A DNA stretch of 64,000 nucleotides from Cryomorphaceae bacterium (GTDB taxonomy: Bacteria > Bacteroidota > Bacteroidia > Flavobacteriales > Schleiferiaceae): NCBI GenBank assembly GCA_017858515.1, contig JAFMBM010000007.1, positions 1 to 64,000 on the forward strand. Direction: 5' to 3'. Positions 24,760 through 35,039 of this stretch are shown piece after piece. The position numbers were made by a program, and so were the translations under genes. The stretch's first letter is position 1. Each line of letters begins with the position of its first letter. The notes beneath the pieces are model-generated. The model was given only the letters and a program-made list of their open reading frames with translations. It had not been told where the DNA came from and ran no database searches.

Positions 24760-27700
24760 CTAATTCAGCACAATACGTTTTGATTCTCGTCCGAGCGAAG
24801 TACTGTTTTCAAGAATATAAACCCCTCTAGGTAAATAGGCTACCGCTATTTCAACTTCAGAATCAGACGATATCAACTGTTCGTAGACTACACGCGATTG
24901 CATATCTATCAATCTCAACAATCCATCCTCCGCTGATCGCACGCGTAGAAAGTCTTTTGCTGGATTGGGATAAAGAGAGAATTCGAACGAAGGGGTAGTT
25001 GCATCAAACTTTAAACTACTTACACTCACATTTGTACAGAAAACATCTGTGTTTCCGCAGCTGTCTATTGCCGTTAAACAAACAGTATAACTTCCTGAAT
25101 TAGAATAGATGTGCTGAAATTGGGCATTGTTTTGGTTGGATGTGCTTCCATCTCCGAAATCCCAAGTGTACTGTTGAGCCGCGCTAGAGCTATTGGTAAA
25201 TTGAATTTGTAAACCCTGTGATAGTGAGCTGAAATTGGCTTGTGCACTTGTTTTATTGAAGGTTTTAATCGAACTGCTAACGGGGGCTCCATTGGTTGGA
25301 TAAAAGAGAGCTTGATAGTCACCCGCCCCTTGGGTTTGATACCTTATTTGAGGGGACGACATGGCCCATTTAATAATACGGTGATTGTTGTTATCGGCAA
25401 TAAATAAACCTTCGGAAGTACAATCCATTCCAGTAGGGAATTTCAAATCATTCACCCCGCTGCCACTGACACCACCAGCCACTAGTTTGCCTTGAAGTGC
25501 AGAAGGACACCATTTTACAATTCTATGATTGTTTTGGTCGACCACAAAAACAGCATCACTTGCATCTACTTCTACATGATAGGGATTGTTGAGATAGGCT
25601 AATCCCGATCCACTTCCTATACTGCCTGCCACTTGAATTCCAGCATTCGATAGAGTAGACCACTTCATAATGCGATGATTAGCTCGGTCAGCAACATAGA
25701 CACATCCATTAGGACCAACCGCTACATCGCTCGGACTGTTCAATTGATTTGCTAGACTTCCTTGACCGTTATTTCCAGCCACAACAGTTGCCGCTGCTTG
25801 CCCAATTTCCCACTTCAATACCCTGTGATTTCCTTCATCTGCTATGTACAAAGCATTTCCAACCAACTCAATACCCGCTGATTTATTGAATTGATCTAGT
25901 CCACTTCCTTGCCCATTTCCACCTGCCACCAGAACTCCTTGGCTCGCGCCAGGAGCCCATTTTACAATACTATTGTGATTCCGATCAGAAACATACACAT
26001 TTCCATTGTTGTCGATGGCAATACCTCTCGGATCGCGCAATTGGTGAAGGCCTGTGCCTGAACCGTTTCCGCCAGCAACAACCACTCCCTGTGAAGCATT
26101 GGCATCCCAACGAACTACCCTATTGTTTCCTCTATCCACAACATAAGCGCTGCCATTGTATACTTCTACTTCTTGAGGAAAGCGGAGTTGATTCAATTGG
26201 CCCCCTTGTCCTGTAGAACCCGCTATTTGTACACCATTGCTGGCTGCACTGGCTTTATAGGTTCCAATCCATTGGAGGTCTTTAAACAATTCCACTGAGT
26301 CAAGCTCTTCGGCGAGAAAACCTTGAACACTAATGTTAGTCTCCTTACAATCCATGCTCTGAGATAAAACGATATCGACCACAACGGGAGGCGGTGCAGG
26401 AAAAGTTACATCTATACTTTGGCAGTTGCTGGATAGATTCCCACAGGCATCTAGAACATCCAGACAAACAAAATAGGTTCCTTCAGAAGAATACGAATGA
26501 GTAGGGGAAGCTGAGCTAGCTGTTGTACCGTCCCCGAAATTCCAAAGAAAACTAGCCGCATAGGTAGAGGTCTCTGTGAATTGGAAATCATTAAATGATT
26601 GGGTATAGGTAAATCCAGTGGTTGGAAGCGGATTCAATACAAAGTTCACTGTATTGGTGAAAAGTTCAGCGCCTCCTTCTAAAATCACCTTAGCCGAGTA
26701 GATTCCTGAGCCGTTGCTGGTTAATTGAAGTGAAGGCGAAGAAGCGCCCCACTGCACTATTCTGTGATTGGCATGATCTGCAATTACAATGGCACCTTGT
26801 GCATTGCGATATAGACCTGATGGAAAGCTGAGCTGATTGCTTTGAGCACCATTACCATTTCCTCCCGCCACAATTACACCTTCGGTAGCACCAGGAGCCC
26901 AAAGACTTACACGGTGATTGTTGCGCTCGATAATATATAGATTGCCTGCTGCGTCTATTTCAATGTCTTTGGGCTCGCTTAACTGATTGAGGTTTGTTCC
27001 TGTACCATTTCCCCCAGCCACTAGCACTCCAGAAGTAGCATCTGGAGCCCATTTCATCACCCTGGCATTCTTTCTATCTAAAACAAAAATATTAAAGGCC
27101 GCATCTACCGCAACGGATACAGGTTGCTGAAATTTATCATTTGAAGATCCGCCGCCATTGCCACCTGCAACCACAACTCCTTGAGTTGCTCCTACATCCC
27201 ATCGCATTACTCTTTGGTTCTTCTTGTCTGCTACATACACTCTTCCCAAGGCATCTACGGTCAATCCTTCTGGCTGATAAAACTGATGTAGACCATTTCC
27301 AATTCCGTTTCCTCCTGCCACAACTACACCCTGACTAGCGCCTTGATCCCAACGCAATACTCTGTGGTTATTGCGATCGGCAATATAGATACTTCCATTG
27401 GCGTCGATTGCCAATCCATAGGCATTCCTAAACTGATCGAGTCCTGGTCCAGATCCATTTAAGCCAGCGTAAATGATTCCTTCACTTGCCCCAGGCTCCC
27501 ACTTCATGATTCGATTGTTGTTGCGATCCATTACATAGGTATTACCCAAAGGGTCTTGAACCGCATCGTATGGATAGCGTAACTGAGAAAGCTGACCTCC
27601 TTGTCCATTTCCTCCCGCGAGTATGGCACCATTCGGAAGACTAACGGCGGTGCTAGTATAGATGAGTTGTCCGTCTTTAAACCACTCTACGGCGGAAATA

Positions 27701-27849
27701 GATGCTGCCGCACTCATCTGAACACTCATCAACTCATTCTGACAAGAAGCCGTTTGGGCTATGTTTAGCGTAGCCGAAGTTACTTGCGAACGGACGGAAA
27801 GGCTAAAGGCAAAACTTAGAACAAAGAGGAAAAAAGAGGATCTATTCAT
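24760..27849 (-). CDS. Secreted type IX cargo protein with NHL beta-propellers and PKD domains
   Basis: This 1029-residue protein has a signal peptide (about 1-21, ending SVRSQ) and then two similar halves. Each half carries about six NHL repeats (pattern AGGNGxGxxxxQLxxPxx then VxxxGxxYVADRxNHRVxxW) followed by a PKD domain (YTWDFGDGSTS and FLWNFGDGTTA). NHL residues run about 60-365 and 540-840, and PKD about 405-485 and 865-950. The last 75 residues are a type IX sorting domain (SLYPNPAKDFLRV ... LPRGVYILEN ... KRIVLN). It is exported to the cell surface or medium; NHL propellers usually mediate protein or glycan contacts. Ligand unknown. Confidence 0.85.
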   Translation of the reverse strand: MNRSSFFLFVLSFAFSLSVRSQVTSATLNIAQTASCQNELMSVQMSAAASISAVEWFKDGQLIYTSTAVSLPNGAILAGGNGQGGQLSQLRYPYDAVQDPLGNTYVMDRNNNRIMKWEPGASEGIIYAGLNGSGPGLDQFRNAYGLAIDANGSIYIADRNNHRVLRWDQGASQGVVVAGGNGIGNGLHQFYQPEGLTVDALGRVYVADKKNQRVMRWDVGATQGVVVAGGNGGGSSNDKFQQPVSVAVDAAFNIFVLDRKNARVMKWAPDATSGVLVAGGNGTGTNLNQLSEPKDIEIDAAGNLYIIERNNHRVSLWAPGATEGVIVAGGNGNGAQSNQLSFPSGLYRNAQGAIVIADHANHRIVQWGASSPSLQLTSNGSGIYSAKVILEGGAELFTNTVNFVLNPLPTTGFTYTQSFNDFQFTETSTYAASFLWNFGDGTTASSASPTHSYSSEGTYFVCLDVLDACGNLSSNCQSIDVTFPAPPPVVVDIVLSQSMDCKETNISVQGFLAEELDSVELFKDLQWIGTYKASAASNGVQIAGSTGQGGQLNQLRFPQEVEVYNGSAYVVDRGNNRVVRWDANASQGVVVAGGNGSGTGLHQLRDPRGIAIDNNGNVYVSDRNHNSIVKWAPGASQGVLVAGGNGQGSGLDQFNKSAGIELVGNALYIADEGNHRVLKWEIGQAAATVVAGNNGQGSLANQLNSPSDVAVGPNGCVYVADRANHRIMKWSTLSNAGIQVAGSIGSGSGLAYLNNPYHVEVDASDAVFVVDQNNHRIVKWCPSALQGKLVAGGVSGSGVNDLKFPTGMDCTSEGLFIADNNNHRIIKWAMSSPQIRYQTQGAGDYQALFYPTNGAPVSSSIKTFNKTSAQANFSSLSQGLQIQFTNSSSAAQQYTWDFGDGSTSNQNNAQFQHIYSNSGSYTVCLTAIDSCGNTDVFCTNVSVSSLKFDATTPSFEFSLYPNPAKDFLRVRSAEDGLLRLIDMQSRVVYEQLISSDSEVEIAVAYLPRGVYILENSTSLGRESKRIVLN

Positions 27850-28285
27850 AACCGGTTTTCAATGACTGTATTACCTAGTAGTCAAAGGAAGTGCCTAGCC
27901 ATTTATCCAAAGTCCAATTATCCCTACTCAAACCACTGAAAAACAAATGATTGAGATTAATTCAAATTCGTATTAATACTGAATGAACATAAATAAAGTT
28001 CTATTCAACATTACTCATTCACAGTAACTTACTGAATTTATCAATCGAATATATTTCAACACAATTAGAATGAATTATCCCTACAAAATACCTTCAAATG
28101 CAGGATAAGGTGGTTTAAAACTATTCATTTTTTGTAGGGAATGTCAGCTTTTTATTTTTAAGTCTACCGAAACAATCCCTCATTGAAAAGCACAAAGCAG
28201 CACTTTTTCCCATTATGGGAGTGAATTGTTTCATTTTGAGAGAGTTTTTTTGGGAATTCCATCCCTCTAAATCTCCTAACAACCG
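27850..28285. other. Intergenic region of about 435 bases, no gene seen
   Basis: AT-rich and without open frames, tRNA-like folds or clear terminators. It separates two minus-strand genes and should carry the promoter of the NHL/PKD gene, but no perfect TAnnTTTG box on the minus strand is visible. Confidence 0.5.
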
Positions 28286-30052
28286 CTAAGCCTCAGCCTC
28301 TATCTTATTAAATTGCATCTCATACAAACGGTGGTAGGCACCCTCTTTCTGAATGAGTTCAGCGTGATTGCCTTCCTCGATAATCTGACCGTGATCCATT
28401 ACAAGAATACGGTCTGCCTTCTGAATAGTGGCCAGTCTATGTGCAATAATGATTGAGGTTCTGCCTTCGGTCAATTTATCTATGGCTTTTTGAATAAGCA
28501 ATTCTGTATGCGTATCAATTGACGAAGTTGCCTCGTCGAGAATAAGAACGGAAGGCTTGCTCACATAAGCTCTCAAGAATGCCAACAATTGCCGTTGTCC
28601 GGAAGAAAGACTTCCACCCCTCTCTCCTACTCTAAACTCCCAAGATCCTGGCAGTTTATCCAAGAGTGTGTCCACGCCAATCAGTCGCGCCGCTTGGTTC
28701 AACTCCTCTATTGGAATGGGACTTCCAAGGGTAACATTCTCTTTTATCGTATCTGAAAACAAGAAGACATCTTGCAATACGAGAGCCATCTGACTCCGCA
28801 GTCCTTCTAAAGTATAATCGCGAACATCTACCCCATCGAGCAAAATCTGTCCTTTTTGAATATCATAAAAACGATTCACCAAATTGATAATCGTAGATTT
28901 TCCTGCTCCTGTAGTTCCCACAATAGCAAGGGTTTCCCCTTGTTTTATCTTCAAGCTTAAGCCCTTGAGTATCCATTCATTGGGCAAGTATGAAAACCAA
29001 ACGTCTTTGAACTCTATTTCACCCCTAATTTCGGTAGGATTCAACTCGCCATGGTCTTGAATTTTCTCTTCCTGATCGAGTAATTTCAGCACCCTTTCAG
29101 AGGCAACCATTCCCATTTGCAAGGTGTTAAAGCGGTCTGCCAGTTGACGTAAAGGCCTAAACAGCATATTAATAAAGATGAGTATAGCTGTTAAATCTCC
29201 AAAAGTAACTTGGCCTCCAATAGCCGCTGAAATACCTCCATACCAAACTGCAAGACCAATAGATACAGCAGACAAGACCTCGATAATAGGAAGGAAAATA
29301 GAAAAATACCAGATAGAGCGGATGTTGGCATCCATATGGGACTTATTAATTGCTTTAAAGCGGATGAGTTCAGCGTCTTCGCGATGAAAAGCTTGAACGA
29401 TCATCATTCCACTCAAATGTTCTTGAACGAAAGCATTCAATCTCGCTACCTGATTGCGCACATCTTGGAAAGTAACTTTGATGGCTCTTTGAAACCAGCG
29501 TGTTGCGAAATACAACAAGGGAACAACAGATAAACTAATGAGAACCAATTTCCAATCGAAGAAATAGAACATGGCTCCTATCATCACCGCAATCTTGAAA
29601 AGATCTCCAAAGATCACGAGCAAACCCTCTGCAAAAATATCAGCTATGGTTTCGATATCTGAAACGGCTCGGGTAACTAAGGTTCCAATGGGAGTTTTAT
29701 CGAAAAAGGACAGGCGCAGCTTTATGAGTTTCTCGAATAGCAGCACTCGAATATCGCGTATCACACTTTGGCCTAGATAATTGGCAGAATAAATAAAGGC
29801 AAACTGCAAAATGGTTTCCACCAAAAGGAGAAAGACCATGAGCAAGGTGTAATTCAGCAGACCCGCTGCGTCAGGAATCATTACAAAATGATCGATGGTG
29901 TATTTAATCAATATGGGTCTCGTGGTTCCTACCGCACCCAGAAGAATAGTTAGTAAAATACCTCCATAAAAAAGCTTTTTATAGGGTTTTGTATAGGCTA
30001 ACACCCGTCTCAATAGCTTGAGATCAAAGGCCTTTCCACTTACTTCAGACAT
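28286..30052 (-). CDS. ABC exporter, fused membrane and ATPase domains (MsbA/MDR type)
   Basis: This 588-residue half-transporter has six transmembrane helices in the first 320 residues and an ATPase domain in the remainder. Walker A is GTTGAGKST (about 382), the signature is LSSGQRQ (about 484), Walker B is VLILDEATSS (about 500) and the switch His is in IIIAHRLATI (about 537). It should dimerise and export a lipid or drug-like substrate; no neighbour fixes the substrate. The start overlaps the truA stop region by 13 bases, so the two are cotranscribed. Confidence 0.93.
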   Translation of the reverse strand: MSEVSGKAFDLKLLRRVLAYTKPYKKLFYGGILLTILLGAVGTTRPILIKYTIDHFVMIPDAAGLLNYTLLMVFLLLVETILQFAFIYSANYLGQSVIRDIRVLLFEKLIKLRLSFFDKTPIGTLVTRAVSDIETIADIFAEGLLVIFGDLFKIAVMIGAMFYFFDWKLVLISLSVVPLLYFATRWFQRAIKVTFQDVRNQVARLNAFVQEHLSGMMIVQAFHREDAELIRFKAINKSHMDANIRSIWYFSIFLPIIEVLSAVSIGLAVWYGGISAAIGGQVTFGDLTAILIFINMLFRPLRQLADRFNTLQMGMVASERVLKLLDQEEKIQDHGELNPTEIRGEIEFKDVWFSYLPNEWILKGLSLKIKQGETLAIVGTTGAGKSTIINLVNRFYDIQKGQILLDGVDVRDYTLEGLRSQMALVLQDVFLFSDTIKENVTLGSPIPIEELNQAARLIGVDTLLDKLPGSWEFRVGERGGSLSSGQRQLLAFLRAYVSKPSVLILDEATSSIDTHTELLIQKAIDKLTEGRTSIIIAHRLATIQKADRILVMDHGQIIEEGNHAELIQKEGAYHRLYEMQFNKIEAEA

Positions 30053-30801
30053 GCTGTAATTTCTTTAGGGTATCCTATTTCTGTGAGATACAGTCCATGC
30101 GCAGGTGCTGATTCACCCGCCTTCCGCCTATCTCCTGATTTAATAATCTCTTCAAACTGAACTAAACTAAGCTTTCCTTCTCCCACCTCTAACATAGTTC
30201 CAACGATAGCCCGCACCATATTTCGAAGGAAGCGATTGGCTCGTACAGTATAAATACTGCCGTTTTGGAAGTGATTCCATTCCGACTTCATTAGTTCACA
30301 TCGATGATTGTTAGCACCATCGTTGGAACGAGTAAAGGCACTGAACTCCGAATAAGCCAGAAGAATCTGTGCCGCCTTTTCCATACTTTGAAAATTCAAA
30401 CTTCTTCTAAAATGAAAACTTCTTTTTTCCTTAAACGGATCTTTATGGTAATGCAAATGATATTCATATTCTCTATAGGTTGCACTAAACCTAGCATGCG
30501 CATTTTCTGGCACAGGATAAAGCCCGTAAAAAGAAATATTTTCCGGTAAAAAGGCATTGAGACGATGTTTTATATCTCCACAATCAAACTCAACGGAACT
30601 ATCAAAATGTGCAAACATCTGCTTGGCATGCACTCCAGTATCGGTCCTTCCCGCACCAAGAAGTTCTGTACTTTCGCCCAACAAAAGACTTAAAGCTTTC
30701 TCGATTTCTTGTTGCACCGAAATAGCATTGGCTTGTTTCTGCCAGCCGTGATAGGCTGTTCCATTGTAGGCAAAGGAGAGAAAATAGCGCTTCTGAGTCA
30801 A
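30040..30801 (-). CDS. truA: tRNA pseudouridine(38-40) synthase TruA
   Basis: This 253-residue enzyme makes pseudouridine at positions 38-40 of tRNA anticodon stems. The catalytic aspartate is Asp54 in GAGRTDTGVHAKQ. Other family blocks are SFAYNGTAYHGWQKQ at the N-terminus, ARFSATYREYEYHL in the middle and FLRNMVRAIVGTMLEVGEG in the C-terminal half. A promoter box on the minus strand lies 19 bases upstream. It is followed, with overlap, by the ABC exporter gene. Confidence 0.95.
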   Translation of the reverse strand: MTQKRYFLSFAYNGTAYHGWQKQANAISVQQEIEKALSLLLGESTELLGAGRTDTGVHAKQMFAHFDSSVEFDCGDIKHRLNAFLPENISFYGLYPVPENAHARFSATYREYEYHLHYHKDPFKEKRSFHFRRSLNFQSMEKAAQILLAYSEFSAFTRSNDGANNHRCELMKSEWNHFQNGSIYTVRANRFLRNMVRAIVGTMLEVGEGKLSLVQFEEIIKSGDRRKAGESAPAHGLYLTEIGYPKEITACLK

Positions 30802-30819
30802 TTTTGTTGTTTAAACATG

Positions 30820-30827
30820 CAAATGTA
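30820..30827 (-). promoter_or_regulatory. Bacteroidota -7 box for truA
   Basis: On the minus strand the sequence reads TACATTTG, a perfect TAnnTTTG, 19 bases upstream of the truA ATG. No good TTG -33 element was found at the usual distance. Confidence 0.5.
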
Positions 30828-30835
30828 CTAATACC

Positions 30836-31327
30836 ATGCGGGTACTTCTTCTTTCCGACACGCATTCTTTTCTGGATGAAACCATTCTAAAACATGCTTC
30901 GGAAGCTGATGAAGTATGGCATGCGGGCGATATAGGCAATCCTTCGGTTACAGATGAGTTGGCAAAGGTATCAGTACTTCGGGCGGTATATGGAAATATT
31001 GATGGTGGGATACTGCGTAAAGAATTCCCTGAAATAGCCCTTTTTGATGCCGATGGATTAAGGGTAATGATTAAGCATATTGGTGGATACCCTGGGCGAT
31101 ATGCTCCCGGTGTTCGCGATCAGATTAAAAGGGCACGTCCGGGTCTCTTTATTGCCGGTCATTCTCATATTCTCAAAGTGCAGCGCGACCCATCCTTGGG
31201 TCATCTTTTTATGAATTCTGGGGCTGCAGGAAAACATGGCTTTCACAAAGTTCGCACCTTGTTGCGATTTGAAATAATACTAGGACAGATTCAAAAGCTA
31301 GATGTTATCGAGCTTTTTCCACGATAG
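30836..31327 (+). CDS. YfcE/MJ0936-family metallophosphodiesterase
   Basis: This 163-residue calcineurin-like phosphoesterase has the di-metal motifs LLLSDTHSF (Asp8, His10), WHAGDIG (Asp32), YGNIDGG (Asn54) and GHSHILK (about 110). Family members hydrolyse phosphodiesters in vitro; cellular substrates are uncertain. Start is the ATG at 30836, divergent from truA with only 34 bases between coding regions. It ends 5 bases from the convergent DUF4293 gene, with no clear terminator. Confidence 0.88.
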   Translation: MRVLLLSDTHSFLDETILKHASEADEVWHAGDIGNPSVTDELAKVSVLRAVYGNIDGGILRKEFPEIALFDADGLRVMIKHIGGYPGRYAPGVRDQIKRARPGLFIAGHSHILKVQRDPSLGHLFMNSGAAGKHGFHKVRTLLRFEIILGQIQKLDVIELFPR

Positions 31328-31332
31328 AAAAA

Positions 31333-31725
31333 CTAACGAATTCGGTTCGAACTGTTCACCAATTCCTCGTCTTTTTTAATGTTCTTATTGGCCAGCGATG
31401 TAAATACAACCACCAAAAGAGGCATCACCAATGCAAAACCGGGAGCTACACCTCCTTTTATTATGTAGAAATAACAAAACAATCCGAAGGTGAAAAAACC
31501 GAGTAGAATGGTCCATCTTCCAATAGCCAATTGGGCTCTTCGCTTCTTAAAATTGAACAAATTAGCCAAACTAATTCCACCTAACAATCCGCTTAGCAAT
31601 TGGGAAAGAGGAATTTCAGATAGCTCAATGATTTCAGGTTTAACACTCAATTGAGAGAAGAAATAGCTTGCTAAAACAGCGGCAAAGGCCAAGAAGAAAT
31701 AGAACGTTTGTATGCGTTGAATCAT
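31333..31725 (-). CDS. DUF4293 family membrane protein
   Basis: This 130-residue protein has four transmembrane helices and the family opening MIQRIQTFYFFLAF. DUF4293 is restricted to Bacteroidota and its function is unknown. The open frame extends upstream to 31872, but that leader is not hydrophobic family sequence and runs right up to the rho start codon. The ATG at 31725 is therefore preferred. It is divergent from rho. Confidence 0.82.
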   Translation of the reverse strand: MIQRIQTFYFFLAFAAVLASYFFSQLSVKPEIIELSEIPLSQLLSGLLGGISLANLFNFKKRRAQLAIGRWTILLGFFTFGLFCYFYIIKGGVAPGFALVMPLLVVVFTSLANKNIKKDEELVNSSNRIR

Positions 31726-31872
31726 AATAAGAATTTGAGGGTCTAAAGTTAGAGTGTACAAAGATTCAATGAAAATTGTATTATTGCGCACCGAAGCGGG
31801 AGTTAAACCCAACTCCTTTTCAAAGCTTCTCATTTCTACGTATACAACTATTTTCAATTTACTTTCTTTCAT

Positions 31873-33783
31873 ATGCTTGATCTTGATGCCCTTAAGGGTA
31901 AAAAGCTACCTGAATTACAATCCCTAGCCGAGCAATTAGAGATTCCAAAAGCGCGCTATATGCGCAAACAAGAGCTTCTCGAATCCATCGCGGCCCAATC
32001 ATCTTCCCCCTCTGTGGCTACCGACAATGCAGAAAAAAGCATTGAAAAAGTAAAAGAGAGCCCTGTAAAAGCTGAAGCACTTCCAACCCAGACAGATGCC
32101 GTTTCGAACGAATCAGTTGAGGAAAGAACTTCCGGAAAAAGAACACGCTTGGATAAAATCCCAAGACCTTATCCCAAAAAAGGCGATCAAGGACCTTCGA
32201 ATGCTGCCACAACGGAAAATGCCAATAGGGCCGAAGTATCGGAAGAAAAGCTAGACGAGAGAAGAAATGAGAATCGCAGCGCCCCAATTGGGAGAAACAA
32301 TCCACTTCCAGCCAACGACACCGCAAATACACAAACCGCCAAAAGCGAAGGGGATTTCAAGAGAGATCGGACGAAAACTTTCAGCAACGAGCGTCGCGAA
32401 AAAACCGACCGATTTGAAAGAACTGACAGAGTAGTTAGACCCGAAAGAACTGACAGAATAGATAGACCTGAAAGAACTGACAGAGTAGATAGAACTGAAA
32501 GAACTGACAGAGCAGATAGACCTGAAAGAACCGACAGACCTGAAAGACAAGAAAGAACCGACAGAGCAGACAGACCTGAAAGAGGAGATAGACCCGATCG
32601 CAGAGATAATCGCAACGATAGAAACCGAGGTGAACAAGCCATTCACAAACAAGACCCAACGATAGAATTCGACGGAATTGTAGAAAGCGAAGGAGTGTTG
32701 GAGATAATGCCAGATGGCTACGGCTTCTTGCGCTCTTCAGACTACAACTACTTAAATTCTCCCGATGATGTATACATCCCACAGCATCAGATTAAAAATC
32801 TTGGATTAAAAACAGGCGATACCGTTAAGGGAATGGTTCGTCCTCCTAGAGAAGGTGAAAAATATTTCCCCTTAGTGAAGGTGAATGAGATCAACGGAAG
32901 AGAGCCCAATTTCGTGAGAGATCGCGTTTCTTTCGAACACCTTACTCCTTTATTTCCAGAAGAAAAATTCGATATTACTTCTAAAGAAAGTACCCTCAGT
33001 ACACGTATAATTGACCTCTTCTCTCCTATTGGAAAAGGACAAAGAGGTATGATCGTGGCCCAGCCTAAAACGGGTAAAACAACTTTGCTTAAGGAAGTTG
33101 CCAATGCCATCGCTGCCAATCATCCGGAGGCTTACTTAATCATCCTTCTAATCGATGAACGTCCTGAAGAGGTAACCGATATGGTTCGAAATGTGAATGC
33201 AGAGGTAATTGCCTCCACCTTCGACGAACCAGCCGAGCGCCATGTAAAGGTGGCCAATATTGTGCTTGAAAAAGCCAAGAGAATGGTGGAATGTGGCCAC
33301 GATGTGGTTATCCTCCTCGACTCAATAACCCGACTTGCACGTGCATACAATACGGTATCACCCGCCTCTGGAAAAGTTCTTTCTGGTGGAGTAGATGCCA
33401 ATGCCTTGCACAAACCCAAGCGTTTCTTCGGAGCCGCTAGGAATATAGAAAACGGGGGGTCTTTGACCATCCTCGCTACGGCTTTGATTGATACTGGATC
33501 GAAGATGGATGAAGTAATCTTTGAAGAATTCAAAGGAACGGGCAATATGGAAATGCAGCTCGACCGCAAGATTTCCAATCGCCGTATTTACCCAGCTCTC
33601 GATTTGCTTTCTTCGGGTACACGCAAGGAAGACTTACTCCTTGATCGCGATACCCTTCAAAGAATGTGGATTTTACGTCGCCATTTGGCCGATATGAATC
33701 CTGTGGAAGCCATGGAGTTCATGAATTCAAGAATGGCTCAAACACGAGACAATGTGGAGTTCTTAATTTCGATGAACGGATAA
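31873..33783 (+). CDS. rho: Transcription termination factor Rho with a long disordered N-terminal insert
   Basis: This hexameric RNA helicase terminates transcription. The 636 residues are about 215 more than E. coli Rho. An N-terminal helical Rho_N domain (about 1-45, [19 protein letters not shown]) is followed by a charged disordered region (about 45-260). Next come the RNA-binding cold-shock-like domain (about 270-345, [19 protein letters not shown]) and the RecA-type motor. Walker A is QPKTGKTT at about 397-404, Walker B is [17 protein letters not shown], and the Q and R loops are present. The insert includes a repeated block rich in Glu, Arg, Thr and Asp (about 174-245). Bacteroidota Rho proteins often have such inserts. 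Confidence 0.95.
   Translation: MLDLDALKGKKLPELQSLAEQLEIPKARYMRKQELLESIAAQSSSPSVATDNAEKSIEKVKESPVKAEALPTQTDAVSNESVEERTSGKRTRLDKIPRPYPKKGDQGPSNAATTENANRAEVSEEKLDERRNENRSAPIGRNNPLPANDTANTQTAKSEGDFKRDRTKTFSNERREKTDRFERTDRVVRPERTDRIDRPERTDRVDRTERTDRADRPERTDRPERQERTDRADRPERGDRPDRRDNRNDRNRGEQAIHKQDPTIEFDGIVESEGVLEIMPDGYGFLRSSDYNYLNSPDDVYIPQHQIKNLGLKTGDTVKGMVRPPREGEKYFPLVKVNEINGREPNFVRDRVSFEHLTPLFPEEKFDITSKESTLSTRIIDLFSPIGKGQRGMIVAQPKTGKTTLLKEVANAIAANHPEAYLIILLIDERPEEVTDMVRNVNAEVIASTFDEPAERHVKVANIVLEKAKRMVECGHDVVILLDSITRLARAYNTVSPASGKVLSGGVDANALHKPKRFFGAARNIENGGSLTILATALIDTGSKMDEVIFEEFKGTGNMEMQLDRKISNRRIYPALDLLSSGTRKEDLLLDRDTLQRMWILRRHLADMNPVEAMEFMNSRMAQTRDNVEFLISMNG
32395..32606 (+). repeat. 27-base in-frame repeat in rho encoding PERTDRxDR units
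   Basis: About seven imperfect copies of a 27-base unit (CCTGAAAGAACTGACAGAG-like) encode a nine-residue unit Pro-Glu-Arg-Thr-Asp-Arg-x-Asp-Arg. The region is low complexity, mixed acidic and basic, and in frame; third-base changes among copies show it is a maintained protein repeat. Confidence 0.85.
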
Positions 33784-33830
33784 TCGTTTACTCATAAATT
33801 GAGTAGCAGAAAGACTTCCTTTGCAGCAGT

Positions 33831-35039
33831 ATGCTCAAGGGTCTAAAGCGTTTTTCAAACTTTTATGTCGATAGCTATCGCGGCTTGTCGATGAATTCTT
33901 GGATGCTTGCACTCACCGCATTGATCAATCGCAGTGGAAGCATGATTTTGCCCTTTATGGGATTGTATCTGAAGGAATCTGAAGCCTTCGACTTAAGTCA
34001 AGTGGGTATTTTACTTGCTTTGTATGGAATTGGCTCTGCTTTCGGATCGCTTTTAGGCGGAATGCTCACCGACAAACTCGGTGCCTTTTGGGTGCAGTTT
34101 TATAGCTTGAGTTTAGGTGGATTGGGTTTCATTGTCCTTTCCTTTGTGCATGGATTTTATGGCGTAGCTGCAGCTATAGTTCTGGTTAGCACCTTGGCAG
34201 AAAGCCTTCGTCCGGCCAATATGTCTGCCATAGCGCAGTATGCGAAGCCCGAAAATATTACCAGAGCCATTAGCTTAAACCGAATGGCGATTAATTTAGG
34301 TTTTAGCATTGGACCGGCGATTGGCGGCGTATTGGCCTTATATAACTACAAGTATATTTTTTGGTTCGATGGCGCAACGTGTATATTGGCATCGGGCATG
34401 TTCTTTCTCTATTTCCACAAACAAGAAGCGCGTTCTATTCCCAAGCCCAAAACCGCTCCCATTAAGGATTTAGTGAATGTGCTAAAAGACAAAGTGTACA
34501 GACGCTTTATTCTCTACGCCATGATGTATGCCATCTTGTTCTTCCAGATTTTCAACTCTATACCTCTATACCTGCGCGGACCAGGACAAGCGAACGAGTC
34601 GATTATTGGATTGCTTTTCGCCATAAACGGTGGATTGGTTTTTCTCTTAGAAATGCCCTTAGTAAGCTTAATGGAAAAGAAAGTGGGCACTACAAAAAGC
34701 ATATCAATAGGCTTCGCATTGGTTGGACTCGGATTGGCTTCCTTGCTCCTTCCACCTCAGCTCAGCGTTTTCATACTCTGCTTTGTGCTCTTGAGTATCA
34801 GTGAAATCTTAGCCCTGCCCTTCTTGGTGAGCAAAGCCGCCTCCTTTACCACTTCAGAAAACCGTGGGCGGTATATGGGAGTCTATGCGTTGGGCTTTTC
34901 CATCAGTCATATTCTCGCCCCCTCTATTTCACTCAACCTGATTGAATTCAGCAGCTTTGAATGGCTTTGGATAGTGCTTTCTTTCTCCGGCTTAGCCCTC
35001 GCTTGCTTACCCCTTTTCAAAAAGGAGTCTTCGACTTAA
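33831..35039 (+). CDS. Major facilitator superfamily transporter
   Basis: This 402-residue protein has twelve predicted helices. The loop between helices 2 and 3 reads GSLLGGMLTDKLGAFW, the MFS motif A. A second, looser motif lies after helix 8 (LMEKKVGTTKSIS). It is a drug- or metabolite-type MFS permease; the substrate cannot be read from the sequence. It starts 48 bases after rho, and no terminator is visible between them. Confidence 0.85.
   Translation: MLKGLKRFSNFYVDSYRGLSMNSWMLALTALINRSGSMILPFMGLYLKESEAFDLSQVGILLALYGIGSAFGSLLGGMLTDKLGAFWVQFYSLSLGGLGFIVLSFVHGFYGVAAAIVLVSTLAESLRPANMSAIAQYAKPENITRAISLNRMAINLGFSIGPAIGGVLALYNYKYIFWFDGATCILASGMFFLYFHKQEARSIPKPKTAPIKDLVNVLKDKVYRRFILYAMMYAILFFQIFNSIPLYLRGPGQANESIIGLLFAINGGLVFLLEMPLVSLMEKKVGTTKSISIGFALVGLGLASLLLPPQLSVFILCFVLLSISEILALPFLVSKAASFTTSENRGRYMGVYALGFSISHILAPSISLNLIEFSSFEWLWIVLSFSGLALACLPLFKKESST

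Noticed and set aside
32395..32606. Regular repeats that might suggest a CRISPR array.
   Set aside because: The 27-base units are contiguous without spacers, lie in frame inside rho and encode a peptide repeat; no cas genes are nearby.
32187..32782. Several long open frames on the minus strand opposite the rho insert, rich in Ser, Leu and Val.
   Set aside because: They are antisense shadows of the 27-base repeat coding for the charged Rho insert and resemble no protein family.
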